Below, piece after piece: positions 12,840-24,500 of a stretch of DNA of 64,000 nt. Numbering within the stretch: the first letter of the stretch is position 1; every line of letters begins with the position of its first letter. The notes beneath the pieces are model-generated. The model had not been told where the DNA came from, did not search any database, and saw only the letters and a program-made list of their open reading frames with translations. The translations under genes were made by a program, and so were the position numbers. This DNA comes from Cardinalis cardinalis (Eukaryota > Chordata > Aves > Passeriformes > Cardinalidae). Location of the stretch: assembly GCA_014549065.1 (NCBI GenBank), contig JACDOX010000015.1, forward strand, positions 4,457,688-4,521,687, in the 5' to 3' direction.

Positions 12840-12876
12840 AAAAAGAAAAAAAAAAAGAAAAAAAAGAAAAAAAAAT
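12840..12876 (+). repeat. A-rich simple sequence
   Basis: A purine tract of A runs broken by single G bases, about 37 bp. It is low-complexity, with no poly-A-bearing retroelement recognisable directly upstream. Confidence 0.8.
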
Positions 12877-13451
12877 TTGAACTCAAAATTATCAACACCA
12901 TAGAAACAGGCAAGAGGATGTCTCTGTCATATTTAGTTATTTACATTACTTGCTTATCCTACTATTTCAGACATTAACACCTAGGTTTTGACTGATATTT
13001 TTATAATAATTTCCTGCTTCTCTAGTTTCTCTTTCAGTAATATTTACCTAATTCACTATAAAATGAAAATATAAGACAAAACCTCAAATACCTTAGAAAA
13101 TACTGTCCAGTAGGTTAGCAACTGAAAGGATTCTCTCTCCTTAAAAGATTAAATATGCCAACTAATTCCTGTGACTATAAGCTGAGTCCTGCTGGTTCTG
13201 AACTAATCATTTGCAAAATTGNAGGGGGAAAAAAAAGTAACATGGGGAAAAAAAAATGGCTTCTGGTAGGTGAGCCACAGCAGGGCAATTAAGATGATAT
13301 GGCAGAGGTAGACATCTGCTCCTAGACAGATACAGTTCCACTGATGCTATCTATAGCTGCAATCCTTCTGAGAGATAAACAACAGGCGAGAGCAACGCAC
13401 AGAAGGAAATGCCACACTGAGAAAGAGGTGATCGTGTGGCCCCTGTGGTCT

Positions 13452-13475
13452 GAGAGAGAGAGAGAGAGAGAGAGA
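13452..13475 (+). repeat. (GA)12 microsatellite
   Basis: Twelve uninterrupted GA dinucleotides. The surrounding 200 bases (about 13380-13640) are more GC-rich than the neighbourhood. The open frames crossing it on both strands (80-98 codons) are simply the Glu-Arg or Ser-Leu reading of the repeat and are not genes. Confidence 0.95.
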
Positions 13476-16400
13476 AGCAGCAAGAGAAAAGAGGAGGGGT
13501 GTCATGGGGGCCTGTACCAGGCGCATGCAGGTGACAGCAGTCACAGGACAAGCATGCATCGAAATGCACAGATGAGAGATGTGTGAGAACTGGCACTGGA
13601 GGGGAGCAGAATTGCAGCAGAGATGAAAGCACAACAAGACCAAAGGAAGAAAGAGATGGAAAACCCCTTTCTAAGATTTAGACATAGAGTTAATCTAGAC
13701 TGAATTNAAAAAAAAATAAAAAATAAAGTAATCATTAGTAGATGATTTATTCTCTCAGATTTGAAAGCTTGAAGGGTTTTTCAGAATTTCAAGCTCACAT
13801 TCAGGTTGCTTACCAAGTTAATCTGAACTATGCTCCTAAAGTAGATGATTACTTGCTGCTGTTTCATTTTGCTCTCACAGTGATGCTCAGACACAGCAGA
13901 GGTANTATTCCCTCTTTCCCTTGCTGACAGGTACAGAGAAAACCTAAAGGAGGATGTGATATCTACTACAAACTCTCATGCCACAGATGGACATTATTTG
14001 ATTTAGGACAGACTTGAAGCANCAGTACACTACACAGCAAGCTCCATGACCTCATTGGGCACAAGTTTTCTAAAGGCATCTGGCCTTCACTGGCCATGCC
14101 ACTGATTCTTCATGTCTCTTGTGGCTGGGTTCCTTGTGAGGAGAATTTGGTGGTTCTTTGATGCCGGAGGTTCAGAGTCCNACCAAAACTGAGGGAGCAT
14201 CCTTCCTCTCTCTACCTTTCTTAATGGCAAAAAGGTTTAGCATTCAGTTGACTTAAGAAATTCTCCCAATTCCAGAAGCTCTCTGNAAAACTCACAAGAA
14301 TTTGAGGCCAAGAAGTTTTCAGAGAATCACTGTTCAGAAGCCAATGCAGAAATACCCTGCTGAGGGCAGGTCCTCTGGCTCCTGTGCTGTGCTACCTTCC
14401 ACTTCTGGGCTAGACCTGGGGCTTAGTTTACNTCAGCAGAAGCTGAAGAAGTGAAACACCAAAGTGTCATTATGTCTCGTGTTGGAATCTCAAACCCATA
14501 ATTTCAAGTTTTCATAATGTCTGTTATTATAATTCTTCAGCCTGGTTACCCTGTGGTCTCATCCTGTAAAAAAACTGTTTCTTTTCTCTGTCTGTGAAGA
14601 GAAAAATATCAAACAGAAGAGCTTAATGTAAAATCAAAAGGTGGAGTGAATCACAAGCTCTCATGCAATATTGTGCTTTGGAGAGTTTTTAAATTGCTAC
14701 TTCTGAAAGCTTCTTACCAGGAAAACCTGACTCTGAAATGTAGTGTTTATCTTAAGATGGTAGAACTGGACTTAATGCCTTTAACAAGCAATTCTCCAAA
14801 GGCCAGATTTTGCTATCCTGACTCAGTTCATAACCCAGAGAGGATGATGAATTTAGATACTTCTTCTGTCCACTAGATGCTCATAAACAGACTCATCTCC
14901 AATGTATTCATTAGGGAAAAATGTGCAAGGCTTCCTGTTTGCTTAACTGCACTTTTGTCTTCCTTATCCTTCACAGAGTGGGCATGAACATTCAAGTGAT
15001 GCAGCTGTTGGTTGTTGATTACTTATTTGGGGCTTTTTTAGATATTTATTTTTCATTCTAGATCTTTTAAATTTCACATTCACATATGCAAGCATCGACA
15101 TTTCTTTATGAGATATGTATTCTGGAAAACCTCAAGCCTATGGATATTTTCAGGAAGTGAAAAAAAACATTAAATGTAGAATTCTAGCCTACATGACACG
15201 AGAAACTTAATTTTTAAATATAAGCATGAGATTGGATCACTAATTTATAAAATTTCCCCTAGATCTCCATAAAATTATCAAAANAGGAATGGGAACGGTA
15301 TCAGCAAAGAACTAAACTTTTCTATTAAGGTGTGTGTAATGCAAAATTTCTGCTATTATTCATTCTGCATTTCCAGTAACTCTTTCAATTATTTGGGGCA
15401 GCCAAAAAAGGTCTGATCGTTTGAGTTCTTCAGATAAAGTTATAATTTTGGAGAATGGGAATATATAAAACAATTCTCCATAGAGAATGTCAGTTCTTAA
15501 ATTAGTGCTCTGCATAGTCAAGAGAGTGTAATAATTTCTGGACATTAGAGGTGCTAATGTAGCTTTGTTATTTCCCATTTANTGACTCTTGATGAATACA
15601 TTTGGTGTGCTTAACCCTGCAATATATTCTTTCTTTATAACTATTTTGATTTTAATACTGTTTCTGCTTTTCTGTCTTTCTTTTCTGTATTTCTAAAAAT
15701 GTTTTAGTACAGCAAAGAAGCACTCTTTCTTTCTCTCCATTTCCTTTTCTTAATACAGAAATATATCTGATTTTTAAAAATCACATTAATAACTTAAGAT
15801 TATTTAANATGTATTTTTTTGTATATTTCATTATTTGATTCTAACCCACTGAGCAACTTTCACAGAGCAGATTGTCGTTCTGGCTGAATTTTGCCTTTCT
15901 GCTGCAGTCTATCACTTGGAAGTGTGTGCCTCCCCCATCCCAGCTATGTGTTGCAAGCTTTTTTTATCTTTTCTACCTTGCTAGAGGCATTATTAGGGCA
16001 GCTCACCTTTGACCAAATGGGCAGATGAACATTCATCCTCTGGAGCCAGTACTAGTGCTGTTTGGTAGATCAGCTCTCAAATGGTACTGAACTGTGACCT
16101 CTTCTTCTGTTCAAAGACTAAATACATAAACTTGAGTTTCCATTGGTGCCAAGCCTGGGAACCTGAGCTGCTCCCTAATCCCAGGTCTCGCAGCCAGCAG
16201 CACAATGGGCAGCTCACCATGCCAGCCGGCCAGCCTGAAAGAATGTCTTTATTCTCTCTTCCTCAACAAATTGCTTATTGTTTGGCCCACAGGCTGCTAG
16301 ACCTTGTGAACTGTCCAAAACTTTATTGCTTTTCTGTTAAACTTTCTTCTCTTTTCCCTCTGATTTTGCTTAAAAATAAAATTAGTTCCTATTTTCATGT

Positions 16401-17327
16401 CTTAATAATCAAATTTCAAAATATGTCTGCTTTTAATTTTTTTTTGCAGAGTATATCTGTCTCTTAGAAGCCTGTATGAACCACAGAAATAATAAAACCC
16501 TGCAGGTTTAGTCTCTTTAGAAAGAAGTTTGTGGAAATGTGAAGTGTTACTAGAATGAAGTGCTCTATATTACTGAGAGAAAAAGGGAGCCAAAATCTTA
16601 AGAGCATTCTTAAGTTTCCAAAGATTTGTATCACTTTTTTTGCTCTTGGCATCATCTTCACTGTGGCTACAATGTGCGCGTTTTATAAAGAGTGACCATA
16701 GGACAAAACACTTTTTTTGGGGTCATTTTGTTTTNCAGTTGCTTAGGAGTAGTTGTTTTCAGAGGAAGTTAAAGCAGAGTGCCTAATTTGATGCATTATA
16801 TATCTCGCAAGGTATTTCTGGAAGCACCTTTTGTTTTCAGCAGAAGTTTCTGGGAATGTGATTGCAGGATTGTGCAAGCTGGCGCTAGGCTGAGAATTGG
16901 CAAGATAAGGCTGATNTTTCAAAATTTAGCCAGACCTACCCTGGGAAAAGAAGAGCTTCACAAGTGTGACCCCAACATATAAAGAGAGAAATCACTTCAT
17001 AAACATGGCCAAAAAGACAGGACTCAGAGCACCCCTGTTGCTCTTCCTCACCTCAGCAAACCTGTGCTGAGACATGTTCATGTGTTCAGTTGGCAATATT
17101 GTTCCTGTTTGGAGANAGGGAACTAGGAGAGGAATGTCCTTGTGACCAGTAAGATCACAGACCAGATCTGATCACTTGGAGAGTGCTAATTAAGATCAGT
17201 TTAAACACTCATGCAGTTCTTAACCATTTTTGCACACGTTGCTTAAGAAAGACAAGGGAAGTGCTCAGCTTTCTGGAGCCACACATAGATCTAAGAATCA
17301 CACAAATTTCTTACAACTGCCAGTCTA
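13476..17327. other. non-coding DNA, no recognised element
   Basis: No gene is recognised. The longest open frame (16081-16467, plus, 128 codons) has no domain and becomes Leu/Phe/Ser-rich as it enters AT-rich sequence, typical of chance. The stretch 13930-14460 is slightly more GC-rich and may hold an old unrecognised repeat, but no diagnostic end was found. Confidence 0.5.
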
Positions 17328-17374
17328 TGTGTGTGTGTGTGTGTGTATGTGTGTGCGTGTGTGTGTATATATAT
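17328..17374 (+). repeat. (TG)n/(TA)n compound microsatellite
   Basis: TG dinucleotides with single interruptions (TATG, TGCG) run from about 17328 to 17367 and pass directly into TATATATA. The alternating purine/pyrimidine pattern gives Z-DNA potential. The open frame at 17183-17398 reads this as Cys-Val repeats and is an artefact. Confidence 0.95.
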
Positions 17375-20300
17375 AATTTAATACTCTTTCAAGTATGAGA
17401 ATGGCAGCACAAGAGTAGAAGAATTGCAAAACTTAAATGTCCACATTAAACTGATATATGGTACATACCAGATGATATATATACTGCCTTATTGTTCAGT
17501 TGGGGCTCAGGAAGCTAAATGCATAATATAAGATATATGTATAGTCTAAGGGTCAAACTCTGTCAGTTACACGAGTGTAAATCAAGAGCAATTGCTGCGA
17601 AGTGACTGAAGTTTCAGTACCCTGGATTTACACAAGTGTTGCTGAAAGCAGAATATGAGTCAATACGTGTCATCAATANAGCTGAGTTAGTGGCACTGAG
17701 GGAATTTTATGATATTCATGCACCTAAATCCTTCACTCTTTTTTTTTCCATGTTTTATACTATTACATTTTATGTTTCAAATTTTGTCTACGTTTTTAAA
17801 GGAATAAAGGACTCAAATCCTGATTCTGTAAGTGAAATGTCCACTTCCCTCATCTAGCAAATTTATTCAGTCNTGCTTCATAATGGTGGGATAAACATCT
17901 CAAAGTCATGGAAGGATTACTTCCCTAACTTACATTTAAGGCCAGTCTTAGTTTATATAAATGCATAATTCTGAACCCCAGCAGAAAGCTGCTAGGCTGG
18001 CTGAATGCATGCAGAAATGCATCCTTGTCATTTGCTCCATCCTGTCAGCAAGTGTACAGGCTGTTGCAGGACCAGGAGGCAAAGTTTCCTAGGCATGTAG
18101 AAAGCAGGATCTGGATGCAGCAGGAAGAATTGAGGAGCTGGTTGCAGTCAGTGGGTATGGACAGCTTGCAGCTAAAGACAAAATCAGCTGTTTTAAAAGA
18201 TCACAGGACAGACTTCTTCACTGATACATCCTGAAATTTTTATTGAGAGCTTCCAGAAGAAAAAAAGTGTTATACATGGGACACTAATTGGAAGATATAG
18301 TGCAAAACAAAGAGGTATAAAACTCATATTCTGTTGGGGAACTAGCAGAGTACCTGTCAGATACACCTGGTCTTCAGTGACCTTATTTTATATGGAGAAA
18401 GAATATATGATTTTCTGGGTTGAAAGGAGGTTTTTAATTCTGAAAGGAGGTTATATGTTAAATATATGGTAGCAGTCTATTCAATAATAGAAGTCAAGTC
18501 CCTTACTTGGGAAGGCAGAATCTGGTATTCTATCACATAAAATTATGTCATTATTTCTCTAACATACTTTTAAACTGAATGTGTTATTTTAAATCACTTT
18601 TTTATTATATTCTGGAATACCTAGAAAGATTAAAAAGCTCAAAAGTAGATTCCCCAGTATTCACATAATCAAAAATTGTTGAATTAATTTGAGACATACT
18701 TATAAGAAAAATAAAATAGCCATTTCAGATTACAATGATCAACTGTGGGAGCTTATCACTTCAAAAGAAGCAGAACAAACCTCTATGTGTGCTCAACATA
18801 CACACACACTCCCTTATCCAGTTAGAACAATATGTAGGTATAGATTTGGTGAGATTGTTTGATCCCAAAAGAGTTCGTATAAGAAAAATTTCTCTTTCAG
18901 AGAAATGATCTCTCTAGAGACTGATAGTGATGATACAATAGGCTGGAGTTGCTATTATTAAAAAAAAAATTACTACTTTTTCTGACTATGTTTCTTTTTT
19001 TCCCAGTGGGATTCTGATTCTAGACACTCAACTAGCCTGATATCCACTGGGAAAGTGATGACACCATAAATTATTTAAAGGTTTGAAAACCACAAGAACT
19101 ACTGTATATAACCAGATTGGATTGACTTTTAAACTCTTTTGATTAATAATACATAAAGCCTTAGATATGTGAATTGGTCGAGTGCTAACCTGTTAACAAA
19201 AGGAGTAGAAGGGATGAATTCTATCATTTCTCATAAGTTATTCTACTTAACACACTGGCCAAACAAAACAAACAAATGGAGAGCTCTGCCTTAGTCTTAG
19301 ACCTTTAATGCATCATCAATATTTGATGACTACCTAATGTCTCTATATATCTGGACAAAGATGATAATTTGATCACCTGGCTTCCCAATTTCAAATTTCC
19401 CAAATGCTTTCTCCTGCAGTCATCAAAATACACAAGTAGAAAGTAGATGAAGTTTCCATATCCTGGTTTGGTTTTTGCTTTTGTTCTGCTGGGGGATTTT
19501 TGACTTTCATTTTTAACATTGCTAACCATGTACAAGAGGAAAAAAATAACTCCACCTTCTGCAATAAATGGGNCTAGAATTTCCTAAGTGTACGATATTT
19601 TGTCCTCATCAGGAGGATGAGAGTAGATATGTGTGCTGCTTCAGACCGATTTCACGTTCTGCCTTTCTGCTGCTGGCTCTGTTTTAATTTTTCCCCAGGT
19701 TCCTAAGTTTTAGTCCTTTTCATGCTGCTTTGGGTGTGCCTCAAAGAAGCGAAGTGTTATTCTTTTTTCTTCAAGTACAGACGAAGGCATAGGAGACAGC
19801 CTGCATTTCTAAGAAACAAGAAAACTCTGCAGGAAACAGACTGAATACTTCCAGGTTGCTCAAACCATGCTTCAAGACACAGGTTATCCAGGGTGACTTT
19901 TGTACGATATGCTAGTTTACACTAATAAATGCTGTATTTTCTGGGCAGTAGACAGGTATTATCCCTCTGGATTAGTTTCTATTATCCCATCTGAAGCTTG
20001 ACTCCCTTAGACGTAGGAAAAATAGGAAATAAATCTGTATTGTTTTCTATTTCATCATTCCTGTGTACTAATCCTTTAATCACGTAATTCAACTCTCAGT
20101 TTACTTCTGCACCAGACACTGCCTTGCCCAGAGATGCATTGTCCAGACACAGAAACTCTGATCAATTTTNTTGCCTCTTGACATGCCCTCAGAGCCATCC
20201 TTTCTTGGTCCCCTTAACAACATATGTGTGTGGTTTCCCATGTCCCATTTTCATATTAAAGCTTCTGTACTAGCAAGCAAAGTGCCATCCATCCTCTGGC

Positions 20301-22170
20301 CAGGACCACTAAAGAATACCTCACCTTGTTTTTAAAATGTTAAAATCTATGCCAGATTAAACAGTGCATAAAGAAAAAAGTAATTAAAATCAAACGCACA
20401 CCCCAAAATTTATTTCAGACCCTCTTCCTTGATTTGATTAATTATTTTGGTGTGAATTTCAATTGATNTCATAAATGAAATTCAAATTAATTTATTATAA
20501 TATGAAAAAAATTAGAATCACATCCCAGCTCNGAGAAAGAAATAAGGTTCAATCTCTTAGTAAAATACAAACTACAGAAAATTGTAACAGCTCACAAATT
20601 ATACCTGAATTAGATTTCAGTTATGATACCGATAATAAAGGTAAATTATTTATCAACATTTATTAAATCTTCATGGGCTCCATCACTGAGTTTCATATAC
20701 ACAATTACTATGTGGAATCTGTTACCATATTCTGTTTCCCTTTNTCACTTTAAATATCACCCAATTAGTTCATAGCTCCCTAAAATATAATAGAAGTATA
20801 ATCACATGCTATTAAAAATAATAAGAATCTCACCTATAGTTAATTTATATCCACACTTTTTTTTCCTTATACCTGCCATATCAATAATAGTGTGGGCACA
20901 TTACTTTGCTAGCTGTCATGATTGTGCACACTACTTGAACAATCCATTCCTATTCTAAAATAAAATTCTAGCTACAGTGTTATATTTGCACATTTTCTTA
21001 AGGCATTTTNAGATCTAACCAGGGCATTGAGACCAACATATGACTTAAGTAGAATAGCAACTATGTTTCCCATAGTATCTTTCAGCTGTCATTAAAAAAA
21101 AAGAAATCCACGTTTGTTTTCTTTTCCATCCGGGATTATACGAGAAAATGATCTCCTGCATCTAATCAATTATTTTTCTTCTATATCTTTTGTATTTTCC
21201 TGCAGAACTATTTGCAAGTGTAACATGAAGATCCTTTAGAGATAATCTGGTGATTATTGCAAATTCAACCTTGGCTGCTGGAGGCATTAAAAGATGAAAA
21301 TTGCCTGAAGTCCACTGTTGTACAACAAATCTGTACCTCTGGACTCCTGTCCTGAGGTGAAAATGCAAACCAGAGAGATATTTAGAATCATTTTGACAGT
21401 TCATAAAATTAAGCAGGGATTAGGGATTCTCTCAGAAATAAATAAATAAAAAAACATAATGCCACAGGGCCCAAACAATGTTAATCACATCTGCTTGCAA
21501 CAGGTATTACTGCAACCCACTTTTGGGAAGAAAAATAAGTTATATAATTATTTCTGGCATGTATTTAGCACTTATGATGCNAATTTAAAAGCCTGAGCAA
21601 GTACAATTTAATAGAAATATGTATGATACATACAGATACATGATTAATGTTTAAACTAACCATCCACTTTAAGTTTATACAGTTATAGGTTCCTATAAAA
21701 ATATTGTATATTTGTGTATTCTATTTTCTTCTCAATTTTATGGATTAGCCCTGATAATAAAAACACTTGAACATATGCTTAACTTTACATAATGAGAATG
21801 TCTTGCTGATTTTAGGATAACTCTTGATCTACACGAATTTAAGCAAAAGTCTAAGAGTCTACTGGGAATGTAATCTGTGATGCCAGTCATTTGAAACACA
21901 CATTTAATAAGAAAAGAATTGAAATAACTGCAGCAGACACAGATGACTTTGGTTCCTGCTGTGTTGAAGGCAGGTAAGCAGCAAACATGGCTAAAATAAT
22001 TCATAACAAAAAACTGTGCAGCTGCACAAAAATACATTTGGGGTGAGCATGGAGTTTTACAGTTACCCTCCCGAAATTCCCCACCCACTTCACAGGCTTT
22101 TTAGTACAGTTAAAAACATCTCATTTTCTTTTTCAAAACTGAAAGGCAACATTGAGATACTAAGCAACTG
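17375..22170. other. AT-rich non-coding DNA
   Basis: No gene is recognised; open frames are below about 120 codons. A 12-base TGAAAGGAGGTT unit occurs twice at 18421-18432 and 18441-18452. The stretch about 21130-21400 is more complex than its surroundings and could be a conserved non-coding element, but this is unverified. Small A and T runs and N calls occur throughout. Confidence 0.5.
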
Positions 22171-22177
22171 TGCTAGT

Positions 22178-22196
22178 GCGCTTACGAGAGCGCGTA
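22178..22196. other. local CpG cluster with small hairpin
   Basis: Four CpG dinucleotides fall in about 20 bases (GCGC, ACG, GCGCG) in DNA otherwise nearly free of CpG. TTACG and CGTAA can pair across a 6-base loop. No gene or named site is recognised. Confidence 0.5.
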
Positions 22197-22362
22197 AACT
22201 TTCCTTTCTGGCTGAAAAGAACTTTATGAAAATGCATTTGCACAGATTTTATAATTAAATTTTATTAGATTAGTGTCNTGTTTCAATATATTTGGATTAT
22301 ATTCAAGTTTATTTAACATTTTCCAACAAACTAAAAGTCCAAAATAGAACTAGCTGCATTGC

Positions 22363-22387
22363 ATTAAAATAAAATAAAATAAAATAA
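22363..22387 (+). repeat. (TAAAA)n microsatellite
   Basis: About five copies of the pentamer TAAAA. Simple repeat. Confidence 0.9.
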
Positions 22388-23990
22388 TTGAAAGCTTAGA
22401 AATACTTTCCAAGTTTGACTGTATGTTAAAATTTCAGTTACTGAATTTTAAACATATTTTATTAATGATGTAAATACTTCTTTGTAATAGATGTTAACAA
22501 ATTTCCTGACTCAAAATAGAAAAAGAATCATTCTTTACATAGTACAGTTTAGACATTTGAATTATAATTAATTTCCATCTTTAAAAAATTCTTCTAAAAA
22601 TTATTTTTCATCCCACTTCACTCCAGAATGCTGACTGGAGCTAGAATAATACATCACACAAATGTTGATTTAAATATTTAAACAAATTCACTTACTTTGG
22701 ATTTACATCCCCTTTGGGCTCTACTTTCCATGAACACTCTGATAAATAAATTTACTGTAAGGAGGATCTGCTGGGATGACAAATTATAAACAAAAATTGA
22801 GGAATACATGTGGGATATGAATTTTTGAATTCTAATCATCAATTGTTGCACCAGCAATTAAAGCTGACTGGANGACAATAATTCCATGCTACATTAATTG
22901 TCAAGACTTCATGTCTTCGTGTCTAGTTTTGTTTGGTTTGCTTTTGTTTCTTTTCNTGGAGAAAATGATGTAACAGCCAGGGACACTAAAAGACTCAGAC
23001 TGAAGTATTTTCTAAACCTGAATCAAAAGTTATTCATTTTCACCACTGATCTGTACATGTGGTTACTCAGAGTTAGCTAGAGGAGGANCATAGTCCTGGG
23101 CTTTTTGTGTCCAAGGCCACTGTAAAACCACAGGTTTGTCAGCAAAGCCAAAAAGTCTATTTTGCTTCTTCTCGTTCTCCAAAATATTTCCATTCAGTTG
23201 AATTAGGAATGTAGCTTTCAGAGCTGAAAGGGCTGAGATAAACTTCTCCCGTCCAACATGGGGGTATTCAATAATCACCACTCCTGAGGCGAGGTTGTGT
23301 TCCTGCTCCCTGTCAGGTCTGCAGGGGGATGTCCTCCACTGGGATTCATCCTGCACAGGTTGCCAGNGCCCTGATGTGCCTGGACATCCCTAAGGACTGC
23401 CAGTCACACAGGGACACGCCGCTCATCCTGTTGCTTGGTTGATCATCCAGAAGGGCCAAGCATGGCCATTCGTGTTGCAATACTGCTTTGCTCTGGAACA
23501 ACGGGACTGAGAGGAGATATAGGAACTAAATGCTACAGCAAAGAGGCTGGCCTGAGCTCCACGTCTCTGTCAGCCCTTCCCTGGAGGAGCCAGGGCTTGC
23601 ACACAGCAACCTCCAAGTTGACAAGCTTTCAGGACAGACAAAGCAAGAGAAGTTTCATCTCTTCTCCCCGCAGTTTCCTCTGTCTGGGCTGGGTTCCCAG
23701 AACAAAGAGCCTTTTCACCATAGCTTCATTGTGAGATGATACATGGTGATGCAAATAGTACTGCTGTTTGTCACTCACTGCACAGCCCAATCCAAATCAT
23801 GATCATGTCATTCAGTTTCAATTCAACCAACATGAACTCTTAGTTTCATGCGGCAATTCATAGATGTCTGACCTTAAATTCATGCATCACCTCATAAATT
23901 CATAAGTGCAATATAAAGATCCATGTTTACAAACAGACTTTTTTAAAAGCAATTAACAGGGTGTAGATTTGTTCATATGTAAGTGTCTTC
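22388..23990. other. non-coding DNA with a GC-richer patch
   Basis: No gene is recognised. The patch at about 23270-23720 is visibly more GC-rich. It contains open frames of 97 codons (minus, 23063-23356) and 99 codons (plus, 23435-23734) without domains. Both include odd composition rather than a codon pattern, so neither is called. Confidence 0.45.
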
Positions 23991-24013
23991 TTTTTTTTTT
24001 TTTTTTTTTTTTT
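23991..24013 (+). repeat. T23 homopolymer
   Basis: An uninterrupted run of 23 T. On the minus strand it could be the tail of a processed retrocopy, but the plus-strand sequence 3' of the run (which would be upstream on the minus strand) gives no recognisable transcript. Confidence 0.95.
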
Positions 24014-24369
24014 GCTGTCCCAATATGTTGGGAGAGCCTTAAAAAAGCTGCAGTTTGGATTTTATCCCTGGTTGGACAGGTAGCCATAGTGCCTTCAGCA
24101 AGCAGACCCTTGCTTTGACAAAGCAGCTGGCACATATCTAAGTAATTTTAGCCAAAAATTACATCAATAGCAAGTTCTTCTCCTTATAGACAGCTGGAAA
24201 GTGAGCTTTGATTTATTTTTATTTTTGTCCCTGAGATAATGGTTTCTTACTTACTTATGTCAGTGGTCAATAGCATAACAAATCCTTCATCATGAGAANG
24301 TGTGTATCACTTTTCAACAAACCCTGGCCTTTTGAGGTGAAATGATATACTGCCACTTAGTTTCAAATT

Positions 24370-24500
24370 GACATCTCTCCTGGTTGCCAAGGCAAGTTAA
24401 TTTGCAAATCAGCATTTTGCATGAAGCTTTTAAGCCAATCCAGCCAGGCAATGGCTGCCATTGCTGTGCAATTAGTGTCTAAAGCACTTAAAATTACATT
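24370..24500. other. candidate conserved non-coding block
   Basis: A complex, non-repetitive stretch with closely spaced homeodomain/POU-like words (TTTGCAAAT, GCATTTTGCAT, CAATTAG) between AT-rich runs. The appearance resembles vertebrate conserved non-coding elements. No alignment was possible, so this is a weak call. Confidence 0.2.

Noticed and set aside
16081..16467. 128-codon open frame
   Set aside because: The second half is Leu/Phe/Ser-rich from AT-rich DNA. No domain or conservation evidence.
23063..23734. paired 97- and 99-codon frames on opposite strands in a GC-richer patch
   Set aside because: No domain, interrupted by N, and no splice-framed structure. The composition explains the openness.
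23991..24013. T23 run as the tail of a minus-strand processed pseudogene
   Set aside because: The adjoining sequence at 24014-24140 shows no recognisable coding remnant and no flanking duplication was evident.
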